A stretch of 33,316 bases of DNA, from positions 1-33,316 of IMG/VR virus record IMGVR_UViG_3300008114_000144. One strand, given 5' to 3'. This DNA is from a virus. Under the pieces are notes generated by a model. The model was not told the origin of the DNA. It saw nothing but the letters and a program-made list of their open reading frames with translations, and did no database searches. The number at the start of each line of letters is the position of its first letter. Within the stretch, counting starts at the first letter, position 1. Positions 1-6,533 of this stretch are shown one piece after another. Both the position numbers and the translations under genes were made by a program.

Positions 1-179
1 GTTTATTCAACTACTTCAACAAGATTGACGAGGAAAATAACACTCTTGAAATCATAGAGAACTCTATCGGTGTTCTTGATACATATGTAGAACCTATTAA
101 GGGTATGGGTATTATCGTTAATAATATCACTATCTTGAGAACAGGAGCTATATCAGCAGGTGGATTTATAAATTCATAA
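1..179 (+). CDS. C-terminal end of a phage structural protein (possibly tail sheath, gp18-like)
   Basis: An open frame enters from the left edge (first full codon at base 3) and ends at TAA 177-179, giving the last 58 residues of a protein. They include the segment EPIKGMGIIVNNITILRTG and end in FINS. No domain can be named from this piece alone. In T4 the order is 18 (sheath), 19 (tube), 20, 21, 22, 23, and this window carries tube, portal, protease/scaffold and capsid genes in that order, so a sheath gene upstream of the tube gene would fit. That is an inference from position only. A strong terminator follows at 198-230, so this is the last gene of its transcript. The minus-strand frame over the same bases looks like a shadow. 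Confidence 0.5.
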   Translation, partial: LFNYFNKIDEENNTLEIIENSIGVLDTYVEPIKGMGIIVNNITILRTGAISAGGFINS

Positions 180-197
180 TTCTGAATAAACATAATT

Positions 198-230
198 AAA
201 ACCCAGATAGGAATATCTGGGTTTTTTATT
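198..230 (+). terminator. Intrinsic terminator after the left-edge gene
   Basis: The hairpin CCCAGATA-GGAA-TATCTGGG has an 8-bp perfect stem and is extended by A/T pairs. A run of six T follows. It separates the left-edge structural gene from the homing endonuclease gene. Confidence 0.9.
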
Positions 231-250
231 TAAACAAAATAGGTGTATTT

Positions 251-259
251 AATATATAT
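251..259 (+). promoter_or_regulatory. TATATA-type late promoter candidate
   Basis: AATATATAT lies 11 nt before the ATG at 271 and 17 nt before the in-frame ATG at 277. It belongs to the TATATA family found before many genes here, but its spacing fits neither of the two common classes exactly. Confidence 0.45.
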
Positions 260-270
260 GTTAAACTTAT

Positions 271-1965
271 ATGTTTATGAATTTAGATATTTTTAGAAAC
301 CCGGATCCATCGGGAAAACTGTACAAAGAATCTTTTTTATATAAAAATTTTCCAGAAGAATATAATTTTATTGTTTCATATTGTGATATCAATAAAATAG
401 TAGATATTAGTTTTAAGGAAAAAGTTTATCTCGTTTTAAATGAATTGAAGTCAATACCAGCTTGTAAAAATTCAAATTGTAATAATAGAGTTAAATTTAA
501 AAATTCAACGATTGGGTACTTGAAATATTGCTCGAAGAAGTGTGTTTCGGACGACCCAAATATAAAGAAGATCAAAGAAGAGAAATCAATATCTAAATGG
601 GGTACAAAATCTCCTGCTCAGTCACAAGAGATAAAAGATAAAATCATAAAAACTAATCAAGAGAAATATGGTCATAATTCACCTATGAATTTAAAATCAA
701 TTCAAGATAAATCAATGCAAACTTTAATCAAAAATTGGGGAGTTGAAAATCCAAGTAATTCTAGTGAGTTATTGCAAAAAAGAATTGAATCTTTTAAATC
801 AAGTTCATTTAAAGATACTTTTAAATTAACATCATTAAAGAGATATGGAGTTGAACATCCATGGAGAAATAAAGAGATTCACTCAAAAACGATTTCTCAT
901 TTCTATGATGATTATGTTGTTAGAATAAATAGTAAAATAAACACTAATGAGTTTGTTTTTTTAGGTTTTGAAAAATCGATATCTACACATCTACTATTTA
1001 AATGTTGTAAGTGTGATCGGAATTTTAAAATATTAACATACCAATTCTATTATAGAATTAATTCTGGTCTTAGTATTTGTACTAACTGCTTTCCTATTTC
1101 TGAAAATTCTTCAATATCACAGATCGAGGTTTATAATTTTATCAAAGAAAATTACGCCGGTGAGATACTAGTTGATGATAGATCTTCGATAAAACCTTAC
1201 GAGATAGATATATTTCTTCCATCACTAAACATTGGATTCGAATTCAATGGATTATGGTGGCACTCATCTAAATATAAAAATGAGAACTATCACTTGGTTA
1301 AAAGAGAGGTTGCAAGTTCTAATAATATAAAACTTTTAACTATATGGGAAGATGATTGGACTATCAAACGAGAGATTTGCAAATCATTTATTCTTAATAA
1401 GCTTAATAAATCAACAAAAATTCCAGCAAGAAAATGTGAGATTATAGAAATAGATTATAGTTCCTCAAAGGCCTTTTTAAACGAAAATCACTTTCAAGGT
1501 GATTGTAAATCTTCTATTAGAATTGGTTTATTTTATCAAGGAATTTTGGTATCTCTAATGACATTTTCAAAATTAAGACTACCATTAGGAGGTAGACACA
1601 GAGAAGGAGTCTATGAATTAACTAGATTTTGTAATAAAATTTTTACTACTGTTGTTGGTGGTTCTTCTAGGTTGTTAAGTTACTTTTTAAAAAAGTATGA
1701 TCCATTGTCTATTGAAACCTATTCTGATAATATGATTTCAGACGGTAATATGTATGATAAATTAGGATTTTCATATCAACACACATCATCACCGAGTTAT
1801 TGGTATGTAATTGATCAAAAAAGAGAAAATCGTTTTAATTGGAGAAAATCAAGATTGAAAAAAATTGGTGGTGATATGGATAAGACCGAGCAACAAATTA
1901 TGGAGGAATGGGGATTTTATAGAGTTTATAATGCTGGTAATAAAAAATGGATATTGACAAAATAA
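271..1965 (+). CDS. Vsr-like (EDxHD) homing endonuclease
   Basis: This 564-residue protein is built like a free-standing homing endonuclease. An N-terminal treble-clef-type zinc site (C65, C70, C87, C91) is followed at about 110-200 by four spaced copies of a K/R-Y/W-G-V-x-x-P motif with lysine-rich helices, a probable DNA-binding repeat. A second cysteine cluster (CCKC...CTNC) lies near 245-275. The nuclease core has E286, D313 and H331 in the context FEFNGLWWH, then LTIWEDDW. The 18-residue D-to-H spacing matches the very-short-patch-repair nuclease Vsr. The C-terminal 170 residues resemble the GNAT-like domain found in phage endonucleases of this type. Genes of this kind invade neighbouring conserved genes by cutting alleles that lack them. 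It is bounded by terminators on both sides. The start could also be ATG 277. The paralogue at 17435-18991 shares the same domain order. Confidence 0.85.
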   Translation: MFMNLDIFRNPDPSGKLYKESFLYKNFPEEYNFIVSYCDINKIVDISFKEKVYLVLNELKSIPACKNSNCNNRVKFKNSTIGYLKYCSKKCVSDDPNIKKIKEEKSISKWGTKSPAQSQEIKDKIIKTNQEKYGHNSPMNLKSIQDKSMQTLIKNWGVENPSNSSELLQKRIESFKSSSFKDTFKLTSLKRYGVEHPWRNKEIHSKTISHFYDDYVVRINSKINTNEFVFLGFEKSISTHLLFKCCKCDRNFKILTYQFYYRINSGLSICTNCFPISENSSISQIEVYNFIKENYAGEILVDDRSSIKPYEIDIFLPSLNIGFEFNGLWWHSSKYKNENYHLVKREVASSNNIKLLTIWEDDWTIKREICKSFILNKLNKSTKIPARKCEIIEIDYSSSKAFLNENHFQGDCKSSIRIGLFYQGILVSLMTFSKLRLPLGGRHREGVYELTRFCNKIFTTVVGGSSRLLSYFLKKYDPLSIETYSDNMISDGNMYDKLGFSYQHTSSPSYWYVIDQKRENRFNWRKSRLKKIGGDMDKTEQQIMEEWGFYRVYNAGNKKWILTK

Positions 1966-1993
1966 AAAATCCCAGAATATTCTGGGATTTTAT
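1964..1993. terminator. Bidirectional intrinsic terminator between convergent genes
   Basis: CCCAGAATATTCTGGG (1971-1986) is a perfect palindrome with an A-run on its left and a T-run on its right. It can therefore stop transcription from the endonuclease gene on the plus strand and from the baseplate chaperone gene on the minus strand. Confidence 0.85.
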
Positions 1994-2218
1994 TTATGGT
2001 TTGAATCCACTACCTAGATTATTCATACCACTCATTATCTGATTAGGATTGAAGTTTGGCATTCCTTTTTGTTGTGAATCTTCATCTTGCTTTCTTTGCT
2101 TTTCTTCTTCTTCATTTAATTCATTGACAATTTGTATATTTTCTTCTAACATCCAGAATGGCCAATTATCAATTGAAAATTCGTTAACATGAAAGTGCTT
2201 TTGAAGAAGAAGTTTATT
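1994..2218 (-). CDS. Frameshifted C-terminal extension of the baseplate chaperone (GT-like)
   Basis: Directly past the stop codon of the gp26-like gene, in another frame, about 74 codons stay open to the stop at 1994. The segment begins NKLLLQKHF, contains WPFWMLEENIQIVNEL and a charged EEEEKQRKQ stretch, and ends in a Gly/Asn/Met-rich tail. The frame remains open upstream inside the chaperone gene, and no convincing independent start precedes the conserved-looking part. The simplest reading is a fusion of about 387 residues made by programmed frameshifting at the A5 run 2217-2221. Phage tail chaperone genes (lambda G/GT, Mu) are known to do this. An independent small gene starting at an internal ATG is the alternative. 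Confidence 0.6.
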   Translation of the reverse strand, partial: NKLLLQKHFHVNEFSIDNWPFWMLEENIQIVNELNEEEEKQRKQDEDSQQKGMPNFNPNQIMSGMNNLGSGFKP

Positions 2219-2222
2219 TTTC
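2213..2222 (-). promoter_or_regulatory. Candidate programmed frameshift site (-2 or +1)
   Basis: On the minus strand the reading is GAA AAA TAA A. A lysyl-tRNA on AAA can slip back two bases within the five-A run and re-pair perfectly, entering the AAT AAA CTT frame. A +1 skip at the slow AAA-TAA step reaches the same frame. The shift happens at the last sense codon before the stop, the usual place for a frameshift that adds a C-terminal extension. Confidence 0.5.
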
Positions 2223-3155
2223 AATAAAGGCCTCAAAGGCATCATGAACAACGAAAATACCTGACGCTCCGTTGGGAAATTGCATTTCAGCACGGACCTC
2301 CTCTCCGTTGATATTCTTAACTAGTTCTTTGATACCAAAAGTCATTTTACCAACTGCTGCGTTTAAGAATTGGAAGGAGATATCATCCATTTCTTCGAAG
2401 TCTTTTAACTTAGCCTTTATACCTTCGTAAGTTATTGAATTTCTACCTTCAAGCATGAAAGGTATAATTTTAAGAAATGCGAGATTGGGAGTTCTATTCT
2501 CATTATTTTCTTTGATAATATAGTCAGTGAAGGCTTTTTGTATACCAATGTTTGGAGGAGTTAATTCGAACTCTTTTCCATTAATCGTTTTGAAAACATA
2601 ACAGTTTTTAGATTTATTAAAAAACTTCTCAAGTTTTTCATCGATTTCATGGAATTTAAAGTTATCTCTTATAAGATCGATTTGAGCATCACCTGCGCCG
2701 TGTGGTACTGTTACCGCAAGAGTGTTACCTTTTTGAAAAGTTAATTCTCTAATAGTAAAAACAAGATAAAGTCTGTCTTGATCTTTAACATCTAAGTAGC
2801 TACCAATATTTCCGTTTGAATATTTAACTCTAACACATGATTGTAGCATATCATTCATTTTTTCAACGATATCATAGAAGTTATTATCATCTACCATTGA
2901 ATATGATTGAATTTCCTTTACCATAGCTGGTCTTATCATTAAGGATGTTCCTGCTGGGTAGAATTTGCCACAAGGTAAATCTTTGATGTCAAAATGAAAG
3001 TACTGAAGGTCAGAAACTTTAGTATTATCAACATTTTGAACAACAATTTGTTCAGCCATGTTTTTAGCTGGATTAAAGTCAGTGGATTTCTTTTCTCTTT
3101 CTTCAAGATGTTTTTTCAAAAAATCTTCTTCTGACATTTCTTTATTAGTTGACAT
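2214..3155 (-). CDS. Baseplate hub assembly chaperone, T4 gp26-like
   Basis: This 313-residue protein carries the hallmark of the T4 gp26 / T4-baseplate family: a short conserved start of the folded part, LPCGKFYPAGTSLMIRP, at about residues 60-76, followed by helices that begin with a K/E-rich turn. T4 gp26 takes part in baseplate hub assembly. The preceding 55 residues are charged and probably flexible. The protein is longer than T4 gp26 (about 208 residues). Its gene ends in a slippery A-run that may feed a 74-codon extension in another frame (1994-2218). A TATATATA box lies 21 nt upstream of the ATG. The gene faces the tail tube gene divergently. The family call rests on the N-terminal motif and context, so it is good but unverified. 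Confidence 0.65.
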   Translation of the reverse strand: MSTNKEMSEEDFLKKHLEEREKKSTDFNPAKNMAEQIVVQNVDNTKVSDLQYFHFDIKDLPCGKFYPAGTSLMIRPAMVKEIQSYSMVDDNNFYDIVEKMNDMLQSCVRVKYSNGNIGSYLDVKDQDRLYLVFTIRELTFQKGNTLAVTVPHGAGDAQIDLIRDNFKFHEIDEKLEKFFNKSKNCYVFKTINGKEFELTPPNIGIQKAFTDYIIKENNENRTPNLAFLKIIPFMLEGRNSITYEGIKAKLKDFEEMDDISFQFLNAAVGKMTFGIKELVKNINGEEVRAEMQFPNGASGIFVVHDAFEAFIEK

Positions 3156-3176
3156 TTGATTTTATTATTTTTTAGG

Positions 3177-3184
3177 TATATATA
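3177..3184 (-). promoter_or_regulatory. TATATATA late promoter candidate, 21 nt before the start
   Basis: TATATATA precedes the gp26-like ATG (3155) by 21 nt, which is the long-spacing class seen at about ten other genes. The leader between is A-rich with no Shine-Dalgarno sequence. Confidence 0.6.
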
Positions 3185-3189
3185 CTTAT

Positions 3190-3231
3190 ATTATGTTTCT
3201 CTGGGTTTGTTTTTTTCAAAAAAAACATAAT
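3190..3231. repeat. Inverted repeat in a divergent intergenic region
   Basis: ATTATGTTT (3190-3198) is repeated inverted as AAACATAAT (3223-3231). Between them is a second internal palindrome, T-run then A-run around a single C. It lies between the divergent gp26-like and tail tube promoters and could be an operator, a hairpin or a short terminator-like element. Confidence 0.4.
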
Positions 3232-3313
3232 TTATATCCAAAAATCGGAAAAAAGTCACTTTTTTATATCAATATATAATCATGTAATTAGATAGAGGTA
3301 ATTATAGATAAAA

Positions 3314-3319
3314 TATATA
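3314..3319 (+). promoter_or_regulatory. TATATA promoter candidate for the tail tube gene
   Basis: AATATATAA lies 46 nt before the tail tube ATG, and a further TATATA lies at 3273-3278. The resulting leader is longer than for other genes and ends in an A-rich stretch directly before the ATG. This may reflect the need for very high translation of this abundant virion protein. Confidence 0.45.
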
Positions 3320-3365
3320 ATTCATAGTTGCCAAAGCGATTAAACAAAAAATAAAAAAATTAATT

Positions 3366-3992
3366 ATGCCGCTTCCACATTTTACCCAGTTACAAGTAGC
3401 TGGAGCTCCTGGTGGTCCGGGTACCAACCCACAAGAACCAGTATATTTAAACTTGTTCGAGGTTACATTCGTGTTACCTACGATTCTTCAAGCTCAAGGT
3501 AGAGACCCAATTTTGTTTCTACAACAAGCTTTATCAATTGATTTGAATACAACCAACAAAACTCTTGGTGTTTCTAACCAAAGATGGAAGTACTCAACTC
3601 GTGCGTTCATCAATGCTGGTCCAAGTGAAACACACATCGAAGACCTAGCAGTTTCTTTTAACGTTAACGTAAACAATAACGGTTCTATGGAAACTTGGGC
3701 TGCACTTAGAGCTTGGTACGATTTGGCTTGGAATTCACAAAACGGTTATTTGCATTATAAGGCAGATACTGTTGGTACACTTATCGTTAACCAACACGAT
3801 AAAAAAGGATTGGTACTTAGAAGAGTAACTTTCCAAAACTGTCAATTAAAGGCGGTATCATCACCTTCACTTACTTATGAAGGACAAGGTATCTTAGCAA
3901 ACGTAACCGCAAACTTTGTTTGTGACTACTGGGTTGATGAATATATCGATGGTACATTTACAATTGCACCTCCATTTGTTGCTGGATATTAA
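3366..3992 (+). CDS. Tail tube protein, T4 gp19-like
   Basis: This 208-residue protein forms the inner tube of the contractile tail in its family. The fold-typical parts are visible: an N-terminal NLFEVTFVLPT strand, a central SMETWAALRAWYDLAW helix that matches the part of gp19 leading to the tube-tube contact, and a C-terminal strand NVTANFVCDYWV that parallels the end of T4 gp19 (..LALDYWE). It is longer than T4 gp19 (163 residues), with extra residues at both ends (PGGPGTNP near the start, a hydrophobic APPFVAGY tail). It has richer codon use than its neighbours and an A-rich leader, as expected for an abundant structural protein. A terminator follows at 4014-4045, so it is expressed as a single gene. 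Confidence 0.85.
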   Translation: MPLPHFTQLQVAGAPGGPGTNPQEPVYLNLFEVTFVLPTILQAQGRDPILFLQQALSIDLNTTNKTLGVSNQRWKYSTRAFINAGPSETHIEDLAVSFNVNVNNNGSMETWAALRAWYDLAWNSQNGYLHYKADTVGTLIVNQHDKKGLVLRRVTFQNCQLKAVSSPSLTYEGQGILANVTANFVCDYWVDEYIDGTFTIAPPFVAGY

Positions 3993-4013
3993 TAAAATTT
4001 CAGAAATATTTAA

Positions 4014-4045
4014 TAAAAAACCGATACTTTGTGTCGGTTTTTTTA
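4014..4045 (+). terminator. Intrinsic terminator after the tail tube gene
   Basis: CCGATAC-TTT-GTGTCGG forms a 7-bp stem with one T-G pair, flanked by six A on the left and seven T on the right. Confidence 0.9.
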
Positions 4046-4095
4046 TTGAACATAACTAAGAATTCTTCATATAAAATTAAAATATAATATTTTAG

Positions 4096-5160
4096 ATGAA
4101 GGTATTTATAACAACTGATTGGCATTTCGGAGTTTATCTAAACAATTTAGATAAATGGTTAAATATGATGGAAGACTATTTCTATAATTTTTTTATTCCA
4201 TATCTAAAAGAAAATGCTAAAGAGGGAGATATACTCGTTCATTGTGGCGATCTATATGATAACCGTACATCTATTCCAATTATTGCTTCTTATAAGGCTG
4301 AGAAAATATTAACTGAGATTTCTAAAATATTACCAGTACATTTAATTGTTGGAAATCATGATCTTTGGAATAAAGGCACTAATGATGTCAATTCAGTTAG
4401 ACTATTTAATTTTGTTGACAATATTACAGTCTATACCGAGACTACCAGTGTAGAAGTTTTTGGAAGTAAATTAGTCTTAATGCCGTGGGTTGAAAAAAGA
4501 TTAGATATGATAAAAGAGATTCAATCTAATTCAGGAGATTATTTGTTCTGTCATAGTGATTTAAATGGGTGTAGAATGCATTTAAACTCTGTTGCACATA
4601 GAAACGCAGATAAGATAGATGTAGATGAATTTAATAGATTTAAACACGTATTCTCGGGACACATCCACATCAGACAAACTCATAAAAACTTCACATTTAT
4701 AGGGTCACCCTATCAAATGGACCGAAACGATATGGGAGATCAAAAAGGAATTACAGTACTTGATTTAGTTAGTGGAGAAGTACATGTTGTTACTGAAGAT
4801 GATATTGATGCAATTGACTCTCTTAAAAATTCAAAGGACTATATAGACCTAGTTATATCTAATAACTTACTCATTAGTAATAGAAAAATTAGAAGAAAGT
4901 TAGAAACTCTTTTAGAGGTAGGCAATTTCTCATCTGTTGAATACTTAGATGATATTGTAAAAGGTGAAAAAGAAAAGAAAGATAAAGAACTTACAGAAGA
5001 AGAACTTAAAATATCAATTCAGTTAGAATACGAGGATTTTATAAAAAGTTATATTGAAAATCAAAAGTATGACAATGAGAACTTTAAAAGTGGTATAATT
5101 TCTGAGTTTTCTGAAGTTATAAAAATATACAATGAGAACTATAAAGTTAAAAACGACTAA
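4096..5160 (+). CDS. 47: Recombination endonuclease subunit, T4 gp47 / Mre11-like
   Basis: This 354-residue protein is a calcineurin-type metallophosphoesterase with all expected motifs: D8-x-H10 (TTDWHFG), G51-D52 (HCGDLYDNR), G86-N-H-D89, H153 (LFCHSD) and G188-H-I-H191. In T4, gp47 partners the ATPase gp46 to process DNA ends for recombination-dependent replication. No gp46 gene is visible in the window. The C-terminal part after about residue 250 is lysine/glutamate-rich and helical, fitting the region that contacts gp46. The length matches T4 gp47 (339 residues). A possible promoter TATAAAA lies 19 nt upstream. The stop codon overlaps that of the convergent gene below by three bases. Confidence 0.9.
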   Translation: MKVFITTDWHFGVYLNNLDKWLNMMEDYFYNFFIPYLKENAKEGDILVHCGDLYDNRTSIPIIASYKAEKILTEISKILPVHLIVGNHDLWNKGTNDVNSVRLFNFVDNITVYTETTSVEVFGSKLVLMPWVEKRLDMIKEIQSNSGDYLFCHSDLNGCRMHLNSVAHRNADKIDVDEFNRFKHVFSGHIHIRQTHKNFTFIGSPYQMDRNDMGDQKGITVLDLVSGEVHVVTEDDIDAIDSLKNSKDYIDLVISNNLLISNRKIRRKLETLLEVGNFSSVEYLDDIVKGEKEKKDKELTEEELKISIQLEYEDFIKSYIENQKYDNENFKSGIISEFSEVIKIYNENYKVKND

Positions 5161-5432
5161 TCTAACTTTTGTAGTCTAATCATCAAATCACCAGTACCCT
5201 TTATTAATCTGTGATAAACTCCTTTAGGTATAAATATTTCACCTTCTATATTAATTGGTAATTTATCATCTAGTTGAAATTTCCAATCAGTTTTCTCAAT
5301 AGATTCAATTATTCTATCTTCAAAATCACGATGCCAGTATAAATCTCCAGAATCAACATCTTGATAGAATGTTCTGATATAATTATTATCAGATATTTTT
5401 TGTTCTTTGAATGGTAACATCATATTTTCCAA
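5157..5432 (-). CDS. Small cupin-like phage protein
   Basis: This 91-residue protein has the layout of a single short cupin barrel: SGDLYWHRDFEDR near residues 28-40, WKFQLDDKLPI in the middle, and IFIPKGVYHRLIKGTGDL near the end. Similar small proteins with a paired WHRD...EDR and IPKG-x-YHR pattern occur in T4-like phages, and I know of no established function. The two histidine-containing motifs could bind a metal or small ligand. Its first 13 bases lie inside the end of the upstream gene (5420-5836), so the two are probably translationally coupled. At the other end it overlaps the convergent gp47-like stop. The start at 5432 is the first ATG of the frame. Confidence 0.7.
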   Translation of the reverse strand: MENMMLPFKEQKISDNNYIRTFYQDVDSGDLYWHRDFEDRIIESIEKTDWKFQLDDKLPINIEGEIFIPKGVYHRLIKGTGDLMIRLQKLD

Positions 5433-5836
5433 AAGTGTATGTGAATTTCTCCTAGGTATTCTGAAATATCTGTATTATATAAAGATATTAACTCATCTAA
5501 ATCTAAGTCAATTATTCTAACTCCTCTATCAATCGTTGTGTGATACTTCCAACCCAGGTTGGTCATGTAACCAATACACTCTTTCACTATATTGACAATT
5601 TCCTCAATATGATTTTTGTTTGTAGACACACTGACATTAACATAGTCTTTAAATCCACTTTCTACCCTTGTGTTCCTAAACCAATCCTCGTGAGGTTCAT
5701 CTAAAAATTTACTCCTTTCTATTATAGAGTAATTAATTTGAATATCTTTAAGATCAATTAATATAAATTCTAAATCTTCCTTTACTTCATCGGAATCTGA
5801 ATTTTCGAATAATTTATATTTAGTAATATATTTCAT
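5420..5836 (-). CDS. Unknown protein with a capsid-targeting-like N terminus
   Basis: This 138-residue protein is not recognised. It begins MKYITKYKLFE, which resembles the ten-residue capsid-targeting peptide of the T4 internal protein IPIII (MKTYQEFIAE) and contains L9-F10-E11, a match to the (I/L)-x-E cleavage rule of the T4 prohead protease. If so, the mature protein would start at N12 and travel inside the capsid. The body is acidic and mixed alpha/beta and ends in GEIHIHFWKI. It is co-transcribed with the cupin-like gene that overlaps its 3' end. The packaging idea is inference. Confidence 0.7.
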   Translation of the reverse strand: MKYITKYKLFENSDSDEVKEDLEFILIDLKDIQINYSIIERSKFLDEPHEDWFRNTRVESGFKDYVNVSVSTNKNHIEEIVNIVKECIGYMTNLGWKYHTTIDRGVRIIDLDLDELISLYNTDISEYLGEIHIHFWKI

Positions 5837-5866
5837 ATTATGAATATTATATGTATCTCTAAATTT

Positions 5867-6445
5867 CTACCAGTAACCAGGATATGTCTTACCTCCCCAA
5901 AGATGTCCATATCTATTAGCTCTACATGCCCAGTAACCTGGTTTAGTTTTATCTTTTTTCAAATGACATTGATGACGAGCTGCAAATGATTTTCTGGCCT
6001 TTGGATCAGATACTTTTGCTGTTAATCCACCTGAAACATCGCCGAAATGAACTACTTTAACATTTCCAGTTTTTGGATTTTTAACATATACTTTATACTT
6101 CTTTGGACCTGAGCTCCTTGTTGGATGGTTCAATTCGACCTCTCTTCCTTTATATTCAGCCTCATTAACCTCTTCTAAAACTTCTAGAGGTAAATCTAAT
6201 GGTACTAACTCGCCTTCAAACATTTCAAATCTACCAATATCTGAACTTTCGAAGAGCTCTTTGTCATGACCTGATAACTCAATTAGAACACCATCGAATA
6301 ACACTCTGGATTCTTTCAATAATTTAAAATACGAGTCTGATCCGTATCTGAATATATTTTCAGTAATAGACATATTATTGTCAATATGATACTGAAGATG
6401 TTCGGAAACTAGAGCCTCATTGTTGTATTTTCTTAAATATTTCAT
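5867..6445 (-). CDS. Conserved phage hypothetical protein with basic Cys/His C terminus
   Basis: This 192-residue protein has two parts. Residues 1-105 are acidic, with SITENIFRYGSDSYFKLL and a segment near LVPLDLPLEV. Residues 112-192 are basic, with KYKVYVKNPKTGNVKVVHFGD, ARKSFAARHQCH and WACRANRYGHLWGG. This C-terminal part resembles a short domain common in hypothetical proteins of environmental T4-like phages (I associate it with DUF5872, unchecked). The invariant-looking RKSF-ARH-x-C and YW-x-C-R pieces suggest a small metal- or nucleic-acid-binding fold. The N terminus MKYLRKYNNEALVSE is loosely like the capsid-targeting peptides of nearby small genes but lacks a clean (I/L)-x-E site. 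Its promoter candidate TATATAT lies 22 nt upstream. Confidence 0.7.
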   Translation of the reverse strand: MKYLRKYNNEALVSEHLQYHIDNNMSITENIFRYGSDSYFKLLKESRVLFDGVLIELSGHDKELFESSDIGRFEMFEGELVPLDLPLEVLEEVNEAEYKGREVELNHPTRSSGPKKYKVYVKNPKTGNVKVVHFGDVSGGLTAKVSDPKARKSFAARHQCHLKKDKTKPGYWACRANRYGHLWGGKTYPGYW

Positions 6446-6467
6446 CGAAATATATTCTAATTTATTT

Positions 6468-6474
6468 TATATAT
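6468..6474 (-). promoter_or_regulatory. TATATAT late promoter candidate, 22 nt before the start
   Basis: TATATAT precedes the minus-strand ATG at 6445 by 22 nt. A second ATATAT run ends 4 nt before the same ATG (6450-6455), so this gene could use either spacing class. Confidence 0.55.
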
Positions 6475-6501
6475 TAAACTTCGGTCAAGAAAAGGACTTT
6501 T

Positions 6502-6510
6502 TATATATAT
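6502..6510 (+). promoter_or_regulatory. TATATATAT late promoter candidate, 23 nt before the start
   Basis: TATATATAT precedes the ATG of the giant tail protein (6534) by 23 nt. It is the divergent partner of the box at 6468-6474. Confidence 0.6.
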
Positions 6511-6533
6511 TAAAAATAGATTCGAATCAGTAA

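Noticed and set aside
11-193. A 60-residue hydrophobic minus-strand frame at the left edge.
   Set aside because: It is the complement of a plus-strand coding end with better codon use and a terminator behind it.
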